This document shows, piece by piece, positions 15,491 through 25,280 of a DNA stretch of 64,000 nt. Origin of the DNA: Mitsuaria sp. GD03876 (GTDB lineage Bacteria; Pseudomonadota; Gammaproteobacteria; Burkholderiales; Burkholderiaceae_C); NCBI RefSeq assembly GCF_029840635.1, contig NZ_JAOCCU010000020.1:1-64000 (forward strand), given 5' to 3'. The notes under the pieces were generated by a model. That model did not search any database and was not told the origin of the DNA. It was given only the letters and a program-made list of their open reading frames with translations. A program made the translations under genes and the position numbers. Numbering within the stretch: position 1 is the first letter of the stretch; each line of letters begins with the position of its first letter.

Positions 15491-18400
15491 TCAGCGCAGC
15501 GGTGGCGCGGCCGACATGCGGCGCAGGAACTCCCGCGGCGAGATGCGCGGCAATCGCTGCTCGTCCGCCTTGTCGAAGTGGGGCAGGCCTCCCCACAACT
15601 CGTCGTCCCCGATGAGGAAGCAGCGATGCTTCGCCCGCGTCAACGCGACGTTCAGCAGGTTGGGCTGGCTCGAGGCCCAGGACGCCGCGCCCGCCGTCCG
15701 CGCGTCGCAGCCCAGCACGAACCAGACCACGCTCTCCTCCTTCCCCTGGAAGGTGTGCACCGTGCCGATCCGCGCCTTGCACCAGGCCTTCAGCGCCTGC
15801 TTGTCCGGTGGCGGCGTTCCTTCCGGCAGCAGCGCTTCCCAACGCTTGCGGTCCGACAGCGCATCGGCCAGCGCGCCCTTGATCCGCTTGAAAGGCGAGA
15901 TCAGGTAGATCGGCGGCAGGGCGCCGATCGCCGCGTAGAGCCGGATCAGCGCCTCCGCGACCAGGGCGATCTGGTCCGGCACCACCTGCTTGTCGCCGGT
16001 CGGGCCGGCGGATCGCACCCACGCGCTCGGTCCGAGGTCCAGCGTGCCCGGCGGCGGCTGGCGCTTGGCGGGATCGTGCGGCGCGAAGAACACCATCTTC
16101 TTGTCGTAGGCGATCTCGTTGGCGATCGAGAACATCGGATCGACGCAGCGCCGGTGCACCCGCAACGGACTGCCGATCCACGTCTGGCGACCGCCCGCGG
16201 CGACCTGCGTGCCGACCGGATTGGCCTGGTCCGCCACGCCCTGCACCGAGGTCCTCGCGGGCGAGACCTCCAGGTCCGCCGGCAGCGCGCTGACCTTCGC
16301 CAGCGCGTCGATCAGCGGCAGCGGCACGGTGAAGACGGGCTCGATCTGCAAGGGGTCGCCGACCACCACCGCGCGCTTGGCCCGCCACAGCGCCCCCACC
16401 GCCGACTGCGGCACCGCCTGCCCCGCCTCGTCGATGTACAGCCAGCCCAGCGACGCCGGGCCGAGGTCGCGGAACTGGTTGGCGATCGACGCGAAGGTGC
16501 TCGAGATCACCGGCACGACCATGAACAGGCTGCGCCACACCGCCAGCGCCGCCTCGGGATCGGGCAGCCGCTTGCCGTCGAGCAACTGGCTGATCGCGAA
16601 CACGTTGAACTTGAAGTCCGTGCCCATCGCCTCGAACAGCCAGCTCTCGTGCAAGCCCAGCGCGGCCGCGAACAACGCGCTGCGCCGACGATTGATCAGC
16701 GCGCTGCGCCACAGGCCCGAGATCTGCCAGTCGTCGCTCTCCAGGTCGTCGAGGTTCGGCGGGCAACCTGCCTGGGCGAACGCGCGGTCCAGGCGCCGAT
16801 GGCGTCGCTCCAGCGCCTGCCATTCGGCGAGCCGCTCGGCCAGCGCGAGGTTGGCCACGTCTTCGGTCTTCGCCGCATCGCTTCTGTGCTCGATCGCGGC
16901 TGTCAGCGCCTTCACGATGCCGGCTCGCTTGTCATGGGCCTTGCACAGCAGCGCATGAATGGCGCGACGCTTGTTCCGATGGCGCTGCCGAGCCCTCCAT
17001 GAGAGGACGGACAGGCCTTGAGGCTGGGTCGCCTTGATCGCCTGCTTCCTAGCCACCAGCGCACGCTGCCGAGTCGTGCAGACGGCGAGCCGGCCGCGGC
17101 AATCCCGCTCGACCTGCTCCGCCTCGGCGAGCGCGCGCGCGGTGCGATCCCAGGCCAGGGCCTGCGCCGCGACGAAGCCCTCGACGCCCTGCGCCTGAAG
17201 ACCGGTGTGCCACCGCGCATGCGCCTGCAACGCTTCCATCGCCCGGTCGACGCGGTGGCGGACTCGCAGGAACGCCGCCTTCGACTCCGCGAAGGCGAGA
17301 GCCGGTCCGCCCTGGCGGAGCCAGGTCCACAGCGACTGGTGCTCCTGCTTGTCGAAGTTGGCCGGCGGCGGCGCGTTGCGGCTCGGTCCCGCCCACCGCA
17401 GGCCGGCCATCACCCGCTCCCGATTCGCCTTCTTGCCCAGCGCGCAGGAGATCAAGCCCCAGGGGTCGTCGTCGACATCGAACCGCGCATAGCCCTTCGG
17501 ACCGCGCGCCAGCAGGTTCCTGGCCACCGTCCGCAGGTAACCCACGCGCGGACGACCCGCCGGATCCCGCCAGGCCTCGCCCAGCGACCTGGTCTTCGGC
17601 AGATCCCCCGAGATGTTCTCCACCGCCGCGTTGTTGGAGGACGCCACCACCATCTCGTAGCCGCACAGCGACTCGTGCAGGACCTGGATCTCATGCGCCT
17701 CCCCGCCCTGGAACGCCGCGGTCATAGTCTGCCCGGTGAATGCGTCGGCCACCTTGGCGCACGCCGCCAGCGCATCGGCGCGGCGCACGATGTTGTCGGC
17801 GAACAGGTCGCGCAGCAGCGTCGTCTTGCCTGTGCCGGGCGGCCCGTTGACGGAGAAGATCCCGCCGTCCCGCAGCCGCTCCCGCACGCTGTTGATCGCG
17901 AACTGCTGCATCAAGCTCATCGCATGGTCGGGCTGGTCCAGCCAATGCCCGGCGTTCATGGCCGAAGGCGACAGCGTCCTGGCCATCAGCACGCGTCCGT
18001 CCGGGCCATACAGGTCGATCCGCGAGGACGGATCGCCCGGCGTCAGGTAGGCCTGCAGGGCCGCGCTCGTCTGGCCGGCCGACAGCCCCGCGATCGCGCG
18101 AGCCAAGTCCTGCGCGTAGAAGCTGTTGAGGATGCCGACCTCGGTCTCGGCGTCGTCGTCATCGTCCTCGTCGCCCTCCTCCGCCTTGGCGTTCGCGGAC
18201 GACGGGTTCGCAGGCTCGGTCGGCGCATCACCCGCCGCACCGGCGGGTGCCTCCCCAGGCGGGTCGCCGGGCTCATCGTCCTTCTTCTTCCTGGGCGGCG
18301 CGATGCGCGCGCGCATCGCGATGACCGGCGCGGCGGGATCGCCCGGCGCCGCCTCGAAGTCCGCCCATCGCGAGAGGACGTCGAGCAAGGCCAGCAGCTC

Positions 18401-18982
18401 CGCCGGCGTCATCCGGCCGGAGCCATCGCCGAGCGCGGCGCCGCGTTCCGCGCGGAAGGTCTGCAGCGCCTGCTTCAAGTCGGCCAGCCCGAGCTGGAAC
18501 GCGTCGAAGTCCAGCCCCTTCATCCCGTGCCGACGGAGCCGGCCCAGCGCCCAAGGGGCCGTCGAGACGCTGATCTCGTCGAGCCGGGGCGCGCCCTCGG
18601 GGCTCAGCCGGATGCGCGCCAGGCAGGTCAGTCCCTCCAGGTCGCCGCGCGCCTCCTCGGCCAGGACCTCCGCTTCCGTGGCCACGACCTTCAGGGCACG
18701 CCGCACCTCGGTCGACAACTCGGACTTGTCGAAGACGCCCAGGTAGACCTCGTAGCCGGTCAGGCGTTCCTCGGTGCCGGGGAAGTAATCCCACGGCCAT
18801 TCCCACGAGGGATCGGCCCCGGCCAGCGCCTGCCGCGACAGCGTCCGCACCGTCCACTCGGCGTCGGTCGCCTCCATGACCTGCCCCTGCAGGTCGAAGG
18901 GAATGAAGAACTCGATCTTGTGCCAGAACTTCAGCACGCTCGCGTGCCGGTCCTGGCGTTCTTGTTCGCTCGTCAACGTCAT
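15491..18982 (-). CDS. Large SF1 (UPF1-like) helicase/ATPase with helical insertion
   Basis: A 1163-residue protein. The N-terminal ~290 residues are a unique region ending in an acidic, low-complexity stretch (EEGDEDDDDDAETEVG). Helicase parts follow: Walker A GPPGTGKTTLLRD near 379, SSNNAAVENI near 450 (motif Ia), Walker B WLYIDEAGQAVPQ near 846 (DEAG instead of DEAD), VVVGDPLQIEPV (motif III) and TVHTFQGKEESVV near 1070 with LLNVALTRAKHRC (motifs V/VI). About 400 residues rich in Arg, Ala and Glu, with coiled-coil character, separate Walker A from Walker B. It resembles stand-alone 'AAA domain' SF1 ATPases. The start has GGAGGTCAGGGAGGC inside the end of the upstream lrp gene, so the two are co-expressed. 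Function unknown; RNA/DNA repair or defence are guesses. Confidence 0.85.
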   Translation of the reverse strand: MTLTSEQERQDRHASVLKFWHKIEFFIPFDLQGQVMEATDAEWTVRTLSRQALAGADPSWEWPWDYFPGTEERLTGYEVYLGVFDKSELSTEVRRALKVVATEAEVLAEEARGDLEGLTCLARIRLSPEGAPRLDEISVSTAPWALGRLRRHGMKGLDFDAFQLGLADLKQALQTFRAERGAALGDGSGRMTPAELLALLDVLSRWADFEAAPGDPAAPVIAMRARIAPPRKKKDDEPGDPPGEAPAGAAGDAPTEPANPSSANAKAEEGDEDDDDDAETEVGILNSFYAQDLARAIAGLSAGQTSAALQAYLTPGDPSSRIDLYGPDGRVLMARTLSPSAMNAGHWLDQPDHAMSLMQQFAINSVRERLRDGGIFSVNGPPGTGKTTLLRDLFADNIVRRADALAACAKVADAFTGQTMTAAFQGGEAHEIQVLHESLCGYEMVVASSNNAAVENISGDLPKTRSLGEAWRDPAGRPRVGYLRTVARNLLARGPKGYARFDVDDDPWGLISCALGKKANRERVMAGLRWAGPSRNAPPPANFDKQEHQSLWTWLRQGGPALAFAESKAAFLRVRHRVDRAMEALQAHARWHTGLQAQGVEGFVAAQALAWDRTARALAEAEQVERDCRGRLAVCTTRQRALVARKQAIKATQPQGLSVLSWRARQRHRNKRRAIHALLCKAHDKRAGIVKALTAAIEHRSDAAKTEDVANLALAERLAEWQALERRHRRLDRAFAQAGCPPNLDDLESDDWQISGLWRSALINRRRSALFAAALGLHESWLFEAMGTDFKFNVFAISQLLDGKRLPDPEAALAVWRSLFMVVPVISSTFASIANQFRDLGPASLGWLYIDEAGQAVPQSAVGALWRAKRAVVVGDPLQIEPVFTVPLPLIDALAKVSALPADLEVSPARTSVQGVADQANPVGTQVAAGGRQTWIGSPLRVHRRCVDPMFSIANEIAYDKKMVFFAPHDPAKRQPPPGTLDLGPSAWVRSAGPTGDKQVVPDQIALVAEALIRLYAAIGALPPIYLISPFKRIKGALADALSDRKRWEALLPEGTPPPDKQALKAWCKARIGTVHTFQGKEESVVWFVLGCDARTAGAASWASSQPNLLNVALTRAKHRCFLIGDDELWGGLPHFDKADEQRLPRISPREFLRRMSAAPPLR

Positions 18983-18998
18983 GCCTCCCTGACCTCCT

Positions 18999-19580
18999 TC
19001 ATGCCTTCGGTTTCAGATGCCCCAACGGCAACGCCCCACCAGCCTTCACTTCTCCGAGCGAGAAGCTGGTGTGGATGTCCTTCACGTTGGGCAGGTTCAG
19101 CAGCGTGTCGATCGAGAACCGGCTGAACGCATCGAGGTCGGTGGCCATCACCTCGAGTTCGAAGGTCCCCGCGCCGCTGATGTAGTGGCAGGCGATCACC
19201 TCGGGCAGTTGCCGGATCGCCTCCTCCAGCTGCTTCGTCGCCGCGCCGTTGTTGCGGTCCGCGTCCACCCGCACGAAGGCCAGCACCCCCAGGCCCAGCC
19301 GGCGCCGATCGATCTCCGCCCGGTAGCCGGTGATGAAGCCCTGCTCTTCCAGCCATCGCACCCGCCGCCAGGTCGGCGCCGGCGACAGCCCGATCCGCGC
19401 CGCCAGCTCGGCATTCGACAGCCGCGCCTCGCGCTGCAGCTCCGCCAGGATCGCCACGTGATACCGGTCCAGTTCGCCGCTGGCCGAACCGCCGGCGCCG
19501 CCCGCGTCCTCCTCGTCGGCGCCCGCCGATGTCGCTGTCGCCCTCATGGTTTTCCCTGATGCCGCATTTTTCGATGCCAT
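18999..19580 (-). CDS. Lrp/AsnC family transcriptional regulator
   Basis: A 193-residue regulator. After a ~35-residue low-complexity extension (SAGADEEDAGGAGGSASGEL) comes the Lrp helix-turn-helix: LDRYHVAILAELQREARLSN, then ELAARIGLSPAPTWRRVRWLE. The RAM effector domain follows: LAFVRVDADRNNGAATKQLE, VIACHYISGAGTFELEVMATD and LPNVKDIHTSFSLGEVK. It is divergent from the indolepyruvate:ferredoxin oxidoreductase gene, the classical position for an Lrp regulator of amino-acid catabolism, and so probably responds to an aromatic or branched amino acid. GGAAGGGATTCGA precedes the ATG at 19580. The helicase gene starts 16 bp after its stop. Confidence 0.9.
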   Translation of the reverse strand: MASKNAASGKTMRATATSAGADEEDAGGAGGSASGELDRYHVAILAELQREARLSNAELAARIGLSPAPTWRRVRWLEEQGFITGYRAEIDRRRLGLGVLAFVRVDADRNNGAATKQLEEAIRQLPEVIACHYISGAGTFELEVMATDLDAFSRFSIDTLLNLPNVKDIHTSFSLGEVKAGGALPLGHLKPKA

Positions 19581-19729
19581 TCGAATCCCTTCCGACGTTT
19601 CGGGAAAGATTCTTGCTCAACCCAGGCCCGTCCGGGCACAACGAGAAAACACTCGCCGGGCATTGTTTCCTACACTGATCGCTGTGCTTTGCACGCGCCA
19701 ACATACTGGGCGCGCCGGCAGCTCAGGCA

Positions 19730-19758
19730 CTCGGACTCGCCACAAGCGGGGAGCCGAG
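19730..19758 (+). promoter_or_regulatory. Leader stem-loop upstream of indolepyruvate oxidoreductase
   Basis: CTCGG...CCGAG closes an inner stem CTCGC-CACAA-GCGGG, giving a roughly 29-nt hairpin that ends 29 bp before the start codon. It lies in the 207-bp region shared with the divergent lrp gene. It could be an mRNA structure or part of a regulator-binding region. I cannot match it to any riboswitch class I know. Confidence 0.25.
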
Positions 19759-19787
19759 GTCAGCCACCCCTCAGGAGACATCCCCCC

Positions 19788-22700
19788 ATGAACGCCCCCT
19801 TGCCCGAACACATCCTGCGTGCGCTAGAGAAAGTCACGCTGGACGACAAGTACGCACTCGACGAGGGCCGCGCCTTCATGAGCGGCGTCCAGGCCCTGGT
19901 CCGCCTGCCGATGCTGCAGCGCACCCGCGACGCCCTGGCCGGCCTGAACACCGCCGGCTTCATCTCCGGCTACCGCGGCTCGCCGCTGGGCGGCTACGAC
20001 CAGGCCCTGATGGCCGCCAGGAAGCACCTGGCCAAGCAGCACATCGTCTTCCAGCCCGGCGTGAACGAGGAACTCGGCGCCACCGCCGTCTGGGGCACCC
20101 AGCAGCTCGACCTCTTCCCCGAGAAGAAGAAGTTCGATGGTGTCTTCGGCATGTGGTACGGCAAGGGCCCCGGCGTGGACCGCTCCATCGACGTGTTCAA
20201 GCACGCCAACATGGCCGGCACCTCGAAGCACGGCGGCGTGATCGCGATCGCCGCGGACGACCACATCGCCAAGAGCTCCACCGCCGCCCACCAGAGCGAC
20301 CACGTCTTCAAGGCGGTCGGCTTCCCGGTGTTCTTCCCCAGCAGCGTCCAGGAGATCCTGGACATGGGCCTGCACGCGTTCGCGATGAGCCGCTTCTCCG
20401 GCCTGTGGTCCGGCATGAAGACCATCCAGGAGATCGTCGAGTCCTCCAGCAGCGTCAGCGTCGATCCGGACCGCGTCCAGATCCTGATGCCCGAGGACTT
20501 CGAGATGCCTCCGGGCGGCCTGCACATCCGCTGGCCCGATCCGCCGCTGGACCAGGAGGCGCGGATGATGGACCACAAGTGGTACGCCGCGCTCGCCTAC
20601 GTGCGCGCCAACCGGCTCAACCACAACGTCATCTCCACCCCCAACGACCGCATCGGCCTGATCGCCTCGGGCAAGGCCTGGAACGACACCCGCCAGGCGC
20701 TGCACGACCTGGGCCTGGACGACGACGCCTGCCGGCGCCTGGGCATCCGGCTGCACAAGGTCAACGTCGTGTGGCCGCTGGAGGCCACCATCACCCGCGA
20801 CTTCGCGCAGGGCCTGCAGGAGATCCTCGTCATCGAGGAGAAGCGCCAGATGATCGAGTACCAGCTCAAGGAGGAGCTGTACAACTGGCGTCCGGACGTG
20901 CGTCCCAACGTGCTGGGCAAGTTCGACGAGGTCGAGGGCGACCAGAGCGGCGGCGAGTGGAGCCGCCCCAACCCCAGCAACAACTGGCTGCTGCGCCCGC
21001 AGGCCGACCTGACGCCGGCCATCATCGCCCGCGCGATCGCCAAGCGGCTCAAGAAGCTCGGCGTGGACGCCGACACCGCCGCGCGCCTGGACACCCGCGT
21101 CGCGCTGATCGACGCCAAGGAGCAGTCGCTCAAGTCGGAAGAGAAGACCGCCGGCGGCGCCGACCGCACGCCGTGGTTCTGCTCCGGCTGCCCGCACAAC
21201 ACCAGCACCCGCGTGCCTGAGGGCTCGCGCGCCGTCGGCGGCATCGGCTGCCACTACATGGTCACCTGGATGCCGGGCCGCAACACCGCGACCTTCACCC
21301 AGATGGGCGGCGAGGGCGTGCCCTGGGTCGGCCAGGCGCCGTTCACCGACGAGAAGCACATCTTCAGCAACCTCGGCGACGGCACCTACTTCCACAGCGG
21401 CATCCTGGCGATCCGCCAGTCCATCGCCGCCGGCGTGAACATCACCTACAAGGTGCTCTACAACGACGCCGTCGCGATGACCGGCGGCCAGCAGGTCGGC
21501 GAGCGGCCCGAGGGCCACAGCGTCACGCAGATCATGAACAGCCTGGTCAGCGAAGGCGTCGCCAAGCTGGTCATCGTCACCGACGAGCCCGAGAAGTACG
21601 ACGGCAAGCCGCTGGCCGCCGGCGTCACCGTCCACCACCGCGACGAGCTCGACGCGCTGCAGCGCCAGTTCCGCGAGATCCCCGGCACCACGGTCATCAT
21701 CTACGACCAGACCTGCGCGACCGAGAAGCGCCGCCGCCGCAAGCGCGGCAAGCTGGTCGACCCGGCCAAGCGCACCGTCATCAACGAGCTGGTCTGCGAA
21801 GGCTGCGGCGACTGCTCGGTGCAGTCCAACTGCCTGTCGGTCGAGCCGCTGGAGACCGAGTTCGGCCGCAAGCGCCAGATCAACCAGAACACCTGCAACA
21901 AGGACTTCTCCTGCGTGAAGGGCTTCTGCCCGAGCTTCGTCACCATCGAGGGCGGCGAGCTCAGGAAGCCCAAGAAGGACAAGCGCGTCAGCCCGTTCGA
22001 CGCGTCGCTGCCGGCGATCCCGCAGCCGCTGATCCCCAACCCGGTCGAGGCCTGGGGCATCGTCGTGGCCGGCGTCGGCGGCACCGGCGTGATCACCATC
22101 GGCCAGCTGCTGGGCATGGCCGCCCACCTCGAGGGCAAGGGGATCATCACGCAGGACGCCGCGGGCCTGGCCCAGAAGGGCGGCGCGACCTGGAGCCACA
22201 TCCAGATCGCCAACAGCCCCGAGGCGATCTACTGCACCAAGGTCGGCACGGCCGAGGCGGACCTCGTCATCGCCTGCGACTCCATCGTCGCGGCCAACAA
22301 GACGACGCTGGCCGTGATGCGCGAGGGCCGCAGCTTCGTCGCGCTGAACACGCACGGCTCGCCCACCGCCACGCTGGTCAACAACGCCGACTGGTCCTTC
22401 CCGGGCCAGGCCTGCGAAGCCGCCATCGCCAAGGCCGTCGGCCCGGCCCACCTGGGCCTGTTCGACGCCGAGGAAGTCGCGGTCAAGCTGCTGGGCGACT
22501 CGCTGTACACCAACCCGCTGATGCTGGGCTACGCGTGGCAGAAGGGCCGCGTGCCGCTGAGCCACGCCGCGCTGATGCGCGCCATCGAGCTCAACGGCGT
22601 GCAGGTCGACAACAACAAGGCCGCCTTCGAATGGGGCCGCCGCTGCGCCCACGACCTGGCGGCCGTGCAGTCGCTGTTCGCCGCGCAGCAGGTCATCAAC

Positions 22701-23348
22701 TTCGTCAAGCGCCAGGGCGTCGAGGAGCTGATCGCCAAGCGCGTCGAATTCCTGACCGACTACCAGAACGCGGCCTACGCCGAGCAGTACCGCGCCTTCG
22801 TCGAGAAGGTCCGCCAGGCTGAAGCCCCGGTCGGCGGCACGCGGCTGACCGAGGCGGTGGCCCGCTATCTGTTCAAGCTGATGGCCTACAAGGACGAGTA
22901 CGAGGTCGCGCGGCTGCACACCGACACCAAGTTCCTGGACAAGATCAAGGGCCAGTTCGAAGGCGACTTCAAGGTCGTCCACCACCTGGCACCCCCGATG
23001 CTCGCCAAGAAGGACGACCAGGGCCGGCTGCTCAAGCGCCCGTTCGGCGGATGGGTTCGCCCTGCCATGGGCGTCCTGGCCAAGATGAAGGGCCTGCGCG
23101 GCACCGCCTTCGATCCGTTCGGCCACACCGAGGAACGCAAGATGGAACGCCAGCTGATCGCCGACTACCGCGCGACCATCGACGCCATCCTCGCCAAGGG
23201 CCTCACGACCGAACGCCTGCCGGTGGCGGTCGACCTGGCCCGCATCCCGGAAGACATCCGGGGGTATGGCCACGTCAAGGAACGCCACGTCAAGGCGGCG
23301 CGGATCAAGTGGGACCAGCTGACGAAGCAGTGGCAGGCGGCGGCCTGA
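19788..23348 (+). CDS. Indolepyruvate:ferredoxin oxidoreductase, fused subunits
   Basis: This 1186-residue enzyme oxidatively decarboxylates aryl- or branched-chain 2-oxo acids to acyl-CoA with ferredoxin, an amino-acid catabolic step. The order is: N-terminal pyrimidine-type domain (TAGFISGYRGSPLGGYD); a TPP-binding domain with FCSGCPHNTST near 465, NLGDGTYFHSGILAIRQ and YNDAVAMTGGQ; a cysteine-rich region CEGCGDCSVQSNCLS near 670 with CNKDFSCVKGFCPSF; and a C-terminal gamma domain (GVGGTGVITIGQLLGMAAHL). Archaeal enzymes split these into two subunits; a single chain is normal in betaproteobacteria. CAGGAGACAT lies before the ATG at 19788. It is divergent from an Lrp regulator that probably controls it. 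Confidence 0.93.
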   Translation: MNAPLPEHILRALEKVTLDDKYALDEGRAFMSGVQALVRLPMLQRTRDALAGLNTAGFISGYRGSPLGGYDQALMAARKHLAKQHIVFQPGVNEELGATAVWGTQQLDLFPEKKKFDGVFGMWYGKGPGVDRSIDVFKHANMAGTSKHGGVIAIAADDHIAKSSTAAHQSDHVFKAVGFPVFFPSSVQEILDMGLHAFAMSRFSGLWSGMKTIQEIVESSSSVSVDPDRVQILMPEDFEMPPGGLHIRWPDPPLDQEARMMDHKWYAALAYVRANRLNHNVISTPNDRIGLIASGKAWNDTRQALHDLGLDDDACRRLGIRLHKVNVVWPLEATITRDFAQGLQEILVIEEKRQMIEYQLKEELYNWRPDVRPNVLGKFDEVEGDQSGGEWSRPNPSNNWLLRPQADLTPAIIARAIAKRLKKLGVDADTAARLDTRVALIDAKEQSLKSEEKTAGGADRTPWFCSGCPHNTSTRVPEGSRAVGGIGCHYMVTWMPGRNTATFTQMGGEGVPWVGQAPFTDEKHIFSNLGDGTYFHSGILAIRQSIAAGVNITYKVLYNDAVAMTGGQQVGERPEGHSVTQIMNSLVSEGVAKLVIVTDEPEKYDGKPLAAGVTVHHRDELDALQRQFREIPGTTVIIYDQTCATEKRRRRKRGKLVDPAKRTVINELVCEGCGDCSVQSNCLSVEPLETEFGRKRQINQNTCNKDFSCVKGFCPSFVTIEGGELRKPKKDKRVSPFDASLPAIPQPLIPNPVEAWGIVVAGVGGTGVITIGQLLGMAAHLEGKGIITQDAAGLAQKGGATWSHIQIANSPEAIYCTKVGTAEADLVIACDSIVAANKTTLAVMREGRSFVALNTHGSPTATLVNNADWSFPGQACEAAIAKAVGPAHLGLFDAEEVAVKLLGDSLYTNPLMLGYAWQKGRVPLSHAALMRAIELNGVQVDNNKAAFEWGRRCAHDLAAVQSLFAAQQVINFVKRQGVEELIAKRVEFLTDYQNAAYAEQYRAFVEKVRQAEAPVGGTRLTEAVARYLFKLMAYKDEYEVARLHTDTKFLDKIKGQFEGDFKVVHHLAPPMLAKKDDQGRLLKRPFGGWVRPAMGVLAKMKGLRGTAFDPFGHTEERKMERQLIADYRATIDAILAKGLTTERLPVAVDLARIPEDIRGYGHVKERHVKAARIKWDQLTKQWQAAA

Positions 23349-23541
23349 ACCTCGGGAGGCCGAGCGCGGGCTCTTCACGACGCGGGGGGCCCGGGCGGGC
23401 CGTGTGTCTTTCGTCACCGAGGGCGGGATGTGACGCCCCCTGATGGGGGTGGTGCGGCTTTCTCGATTGGCGGGATCGATAGACTCGCACCCTTCGGCCC
23501 GTCAGAGGCCGGACCGCCACACCGTTTCGAGGGAGCCTCCC

Positions 23542-24471
23542 ATGTCCGTTTTCCCCTTCGCCCGCCCGCTGCGGGTCCTGCTGGGCGCCCTGCTCGGCGC
23601 CCTGTCCATCGCCGCCTCGCCCGTGTCGGCCCAGGGCCAGGATGAATTCACCCAGGTCCTCGCCGCCGCCAAGGACGACATCGTCAAGGGCCCGCAGGAC
23701 GTCAAGCTGTCCAGCCAGGCCGTGCTGCACCTGCCCGAAGGCAAGGTCTACGTGCCGCAGCCGCACGCGGCCAAGCTGATGCACGCGATGGGCAACCCCG
23801 GCGACTACAGCCACCTCGAAGGCGTGGTGTTCCCCCGCGGCGAGGGCGACTGGTTCGCGACGCTGCGCTTCGAGAAGTCGGGCTACATCAAGGACGACGA
23901 CGCCAAGCACTGGGACGCCGCCGACATGCTCAAGAGCTTCAAGGAAGGCACCGAGGCCAGCAACGAGGAGCGCCGCAAGATGGGCGGCCGCGGGCTGGAG
24001 ATCACCGGCTGGGCCCAGGAGCCGACCTACGCCGCCGAGACGCACCGCCTCGTGTGGGCGATGAAGTCCAAGGAAGTCGGCGCGCCCGCCGACGAGCCGC
24101 AGGGCGTCAACTACAACACCTACGCGCTGGGCCGCGAGGGCTACATGTCGCTGAACCTGGTCACCGGGCTGAACGACCTGCCCAAGTACAAGGCCGATGC
24201 CCAGCAACTGCTCGGCGCGCTCGAGTTCAACGACGGCAAGCGCTACGCCGACTTCAACAGCAGCACCGACAAGGTCGCCGAGTACGGCCTGGCCGCGCTG
24301 GTGCTGGGCGTCGGCGCGAAGAAGTTGGGCCTGCTCGCGGTGATCGGCGCGTTCTTCCTGAAGTTCGCCAAGATCATCCTGCTGGCGGTCGCCGGCCTGG
24401 GCGGCGTGGTGATGAAGCTGTTCGGCCGCAAGAAGCCGCAAGCCGATTCCGGCGAGGCCACCGGCACCTGA
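23542..24471 (+). CDS. DUF2167 family exported membrane protein
   Basis: A 309-residue protein. The signal peptide RVLLGALLGALSIAASPVSA is followed by a soluble extracytoplasmic region typical of DUF2167 (VLHLPEGKVYVPQPHAAKLM; HLEGVVFPRGEGDWFATLRF; GYIKDDDAKHWDAADML; GLEITGWAQEPTYAAETHRL). Two hydrophobic helices near the C-terminus (YGLAALVLGVGAKKLGLLAV; IILLAVAGLGGVVMKLF) lead to a short basic tail. The function of the family is unknown. GAGGGAGC precedes the ATG. A site-2-type protease gene starts 4 bp after the stop, so the pair is an operon and the protease may act on or with this protein. Confidence 0.88.
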   Translation: MSVFPFARPLRVLLGALLGALSIAASPVSAQGQDEFTQVLAAAKDDIVKGPQDVKLSSQAVLHLPEGKVYVPQPHAAKLMHAMGNPGDYSHLEGVVFPRGEGDWFATLRFEKSGYIKDDDAKHWDAADMLKSFKEGTEASNEERRKMGGRGLEITGWAQEPTYAAETHRLVWAMKSKEVGAPADEPQGVNYNTYALGREGYMSLNLVTGLNDLPKYKADAQQLLGALEFNDGKRYADFNSSTDKVAEYGLAALVLGVGAKKLGLLAVIGAFFLKFAKIILLAVAGLGGVVMKLFGRKKPQADSGEATGT

Positions 24472-24475
24472 TCCG

Positions 24476-25216
24476 ATGATCAAGCTGCTGTTGCTGCTGC
24501 TGTCGGGCGCGAAGCTGGGCAAGCTGCTGTTCAGCGGCGGCACGATGCTGCTGTCGGTGCTGCTGTATGCGTGGGTCTTCGGCTGGCGCTACGCGGTGGG
24601 CTTCATCGCGCTGCTGTTCGTGCACGAGATGGGCCACTACATCGCCGCCCGGCAGAAGGGCCTGAACGTCGGCCTGCCGACCTTCATCCCCTTCGTGGGC
24701 GCGTGGATCGAGCTCAAGCAGATGCCCCACGACGCGCAGACCGAGGCCTATGTCGGCCTCGGCGGGCCGCTGCTGGGCACCGTCGGCGCGACGGTCTGCT
24801 ACCTGCTCGCCCGCAGCTGGGACCTCGACTGGCTGCTGGCGGTGGCCTACGCCGGCTTCTTCCTGAACCTGTTCAACCTGATCCCGATGTCGCCGTTCGA
24901 CGGCGGCCGCATCACCGCGGTGCTGTCGCCGCGGATCTGGTTCGCGGGAGTGCCGGTGCTGGTCGCGCTGTTCCTGTACCGGCCCAGCCCGATGCTGCTG
25001 CTGATCGCGCTGCTGGCCGGCCCGCAGCTGGTGAAGGCCTGGAAGTACCGCGCCGACAGCGAGGAAGGCCGCACCTACTACGCGGTGCCGACGCGGGTGA
25101 AGTGGGAGTACGCCGCGTACTACATCGGCCTGGCCGCCTTCCTGGCGGTGATGACGCACGACGTGCACGAGATGCTGGGCGCGGCGCGCCACGTCGGGGG
25201 CGGCGGCGCGGTCTGA
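24476..25216 (+). CDS. Site-2 protease family (M50) intramembrane metallopeptidase
   Basis: A 246-residue polytopic protein. FVHEMGHYIAARQKG gives the M50 zinc motif HExxH (His50, Glu51, His54) inside a membrane helix, and NLFNLIPMSPFDGGR provides the second motif with Asp142. About six hydrophobic segments place the active site within the bilayer. There is no PDZ domain, so it is a minimal type unlike RseP. The gene follows the DUF2167 gene by 4 bp. Substrates may include that protein or an anti-sigma factor elsewhere; none is encoded nearby. Confidence 0.88.
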   Translation: MIKLLLLLLSGAKLGKLLFSGGTMLLSVLLYAWVFGWRYAVGFIALLFVHEMGHYIAARQKGLNVGLPTFIPFVGAWIELKQMPHDAQTEAYVGLGGPLLGTVGATVCYLLARSWDLDWLLAVAYAGFFLNLFNLIPMSPFDGGRITAVLSPRIWFAGVPVLVALFLYRPSPMLLLIALLAGPQLVKAWKYRADSEEGRTYYAVPTRVKWEYAAYYIGLAAFLAVMTHDVHEMLGAARHVGGGGAV

Positions 25217-25280
25217 GGCCGCTCGCCGACGGTCCGCCCGCAGGTCGGAAGGTCCGTCCGCCGACTGCCGGCCCGCGTCG

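Noticed and set aside
19681-19787. Amino-acid riboswitch upstream of indolepyruvate oxidoreductase
   Set aside because: There is a hairpin, but it matches no riboswitch class I know; control by the divergent Lrp regulator is the simpler explanation.
19824-23417. A ~1200-codon open frame antisense to the indolepyruvate oxidoreductase gene
   Set aside because: High G/C third positions leave antisense frames open. Its translation is compositionally biased (Val/Ala/Leu/Gly/Asp) with no motif, while the plus strand is an unmistakable enzyme.
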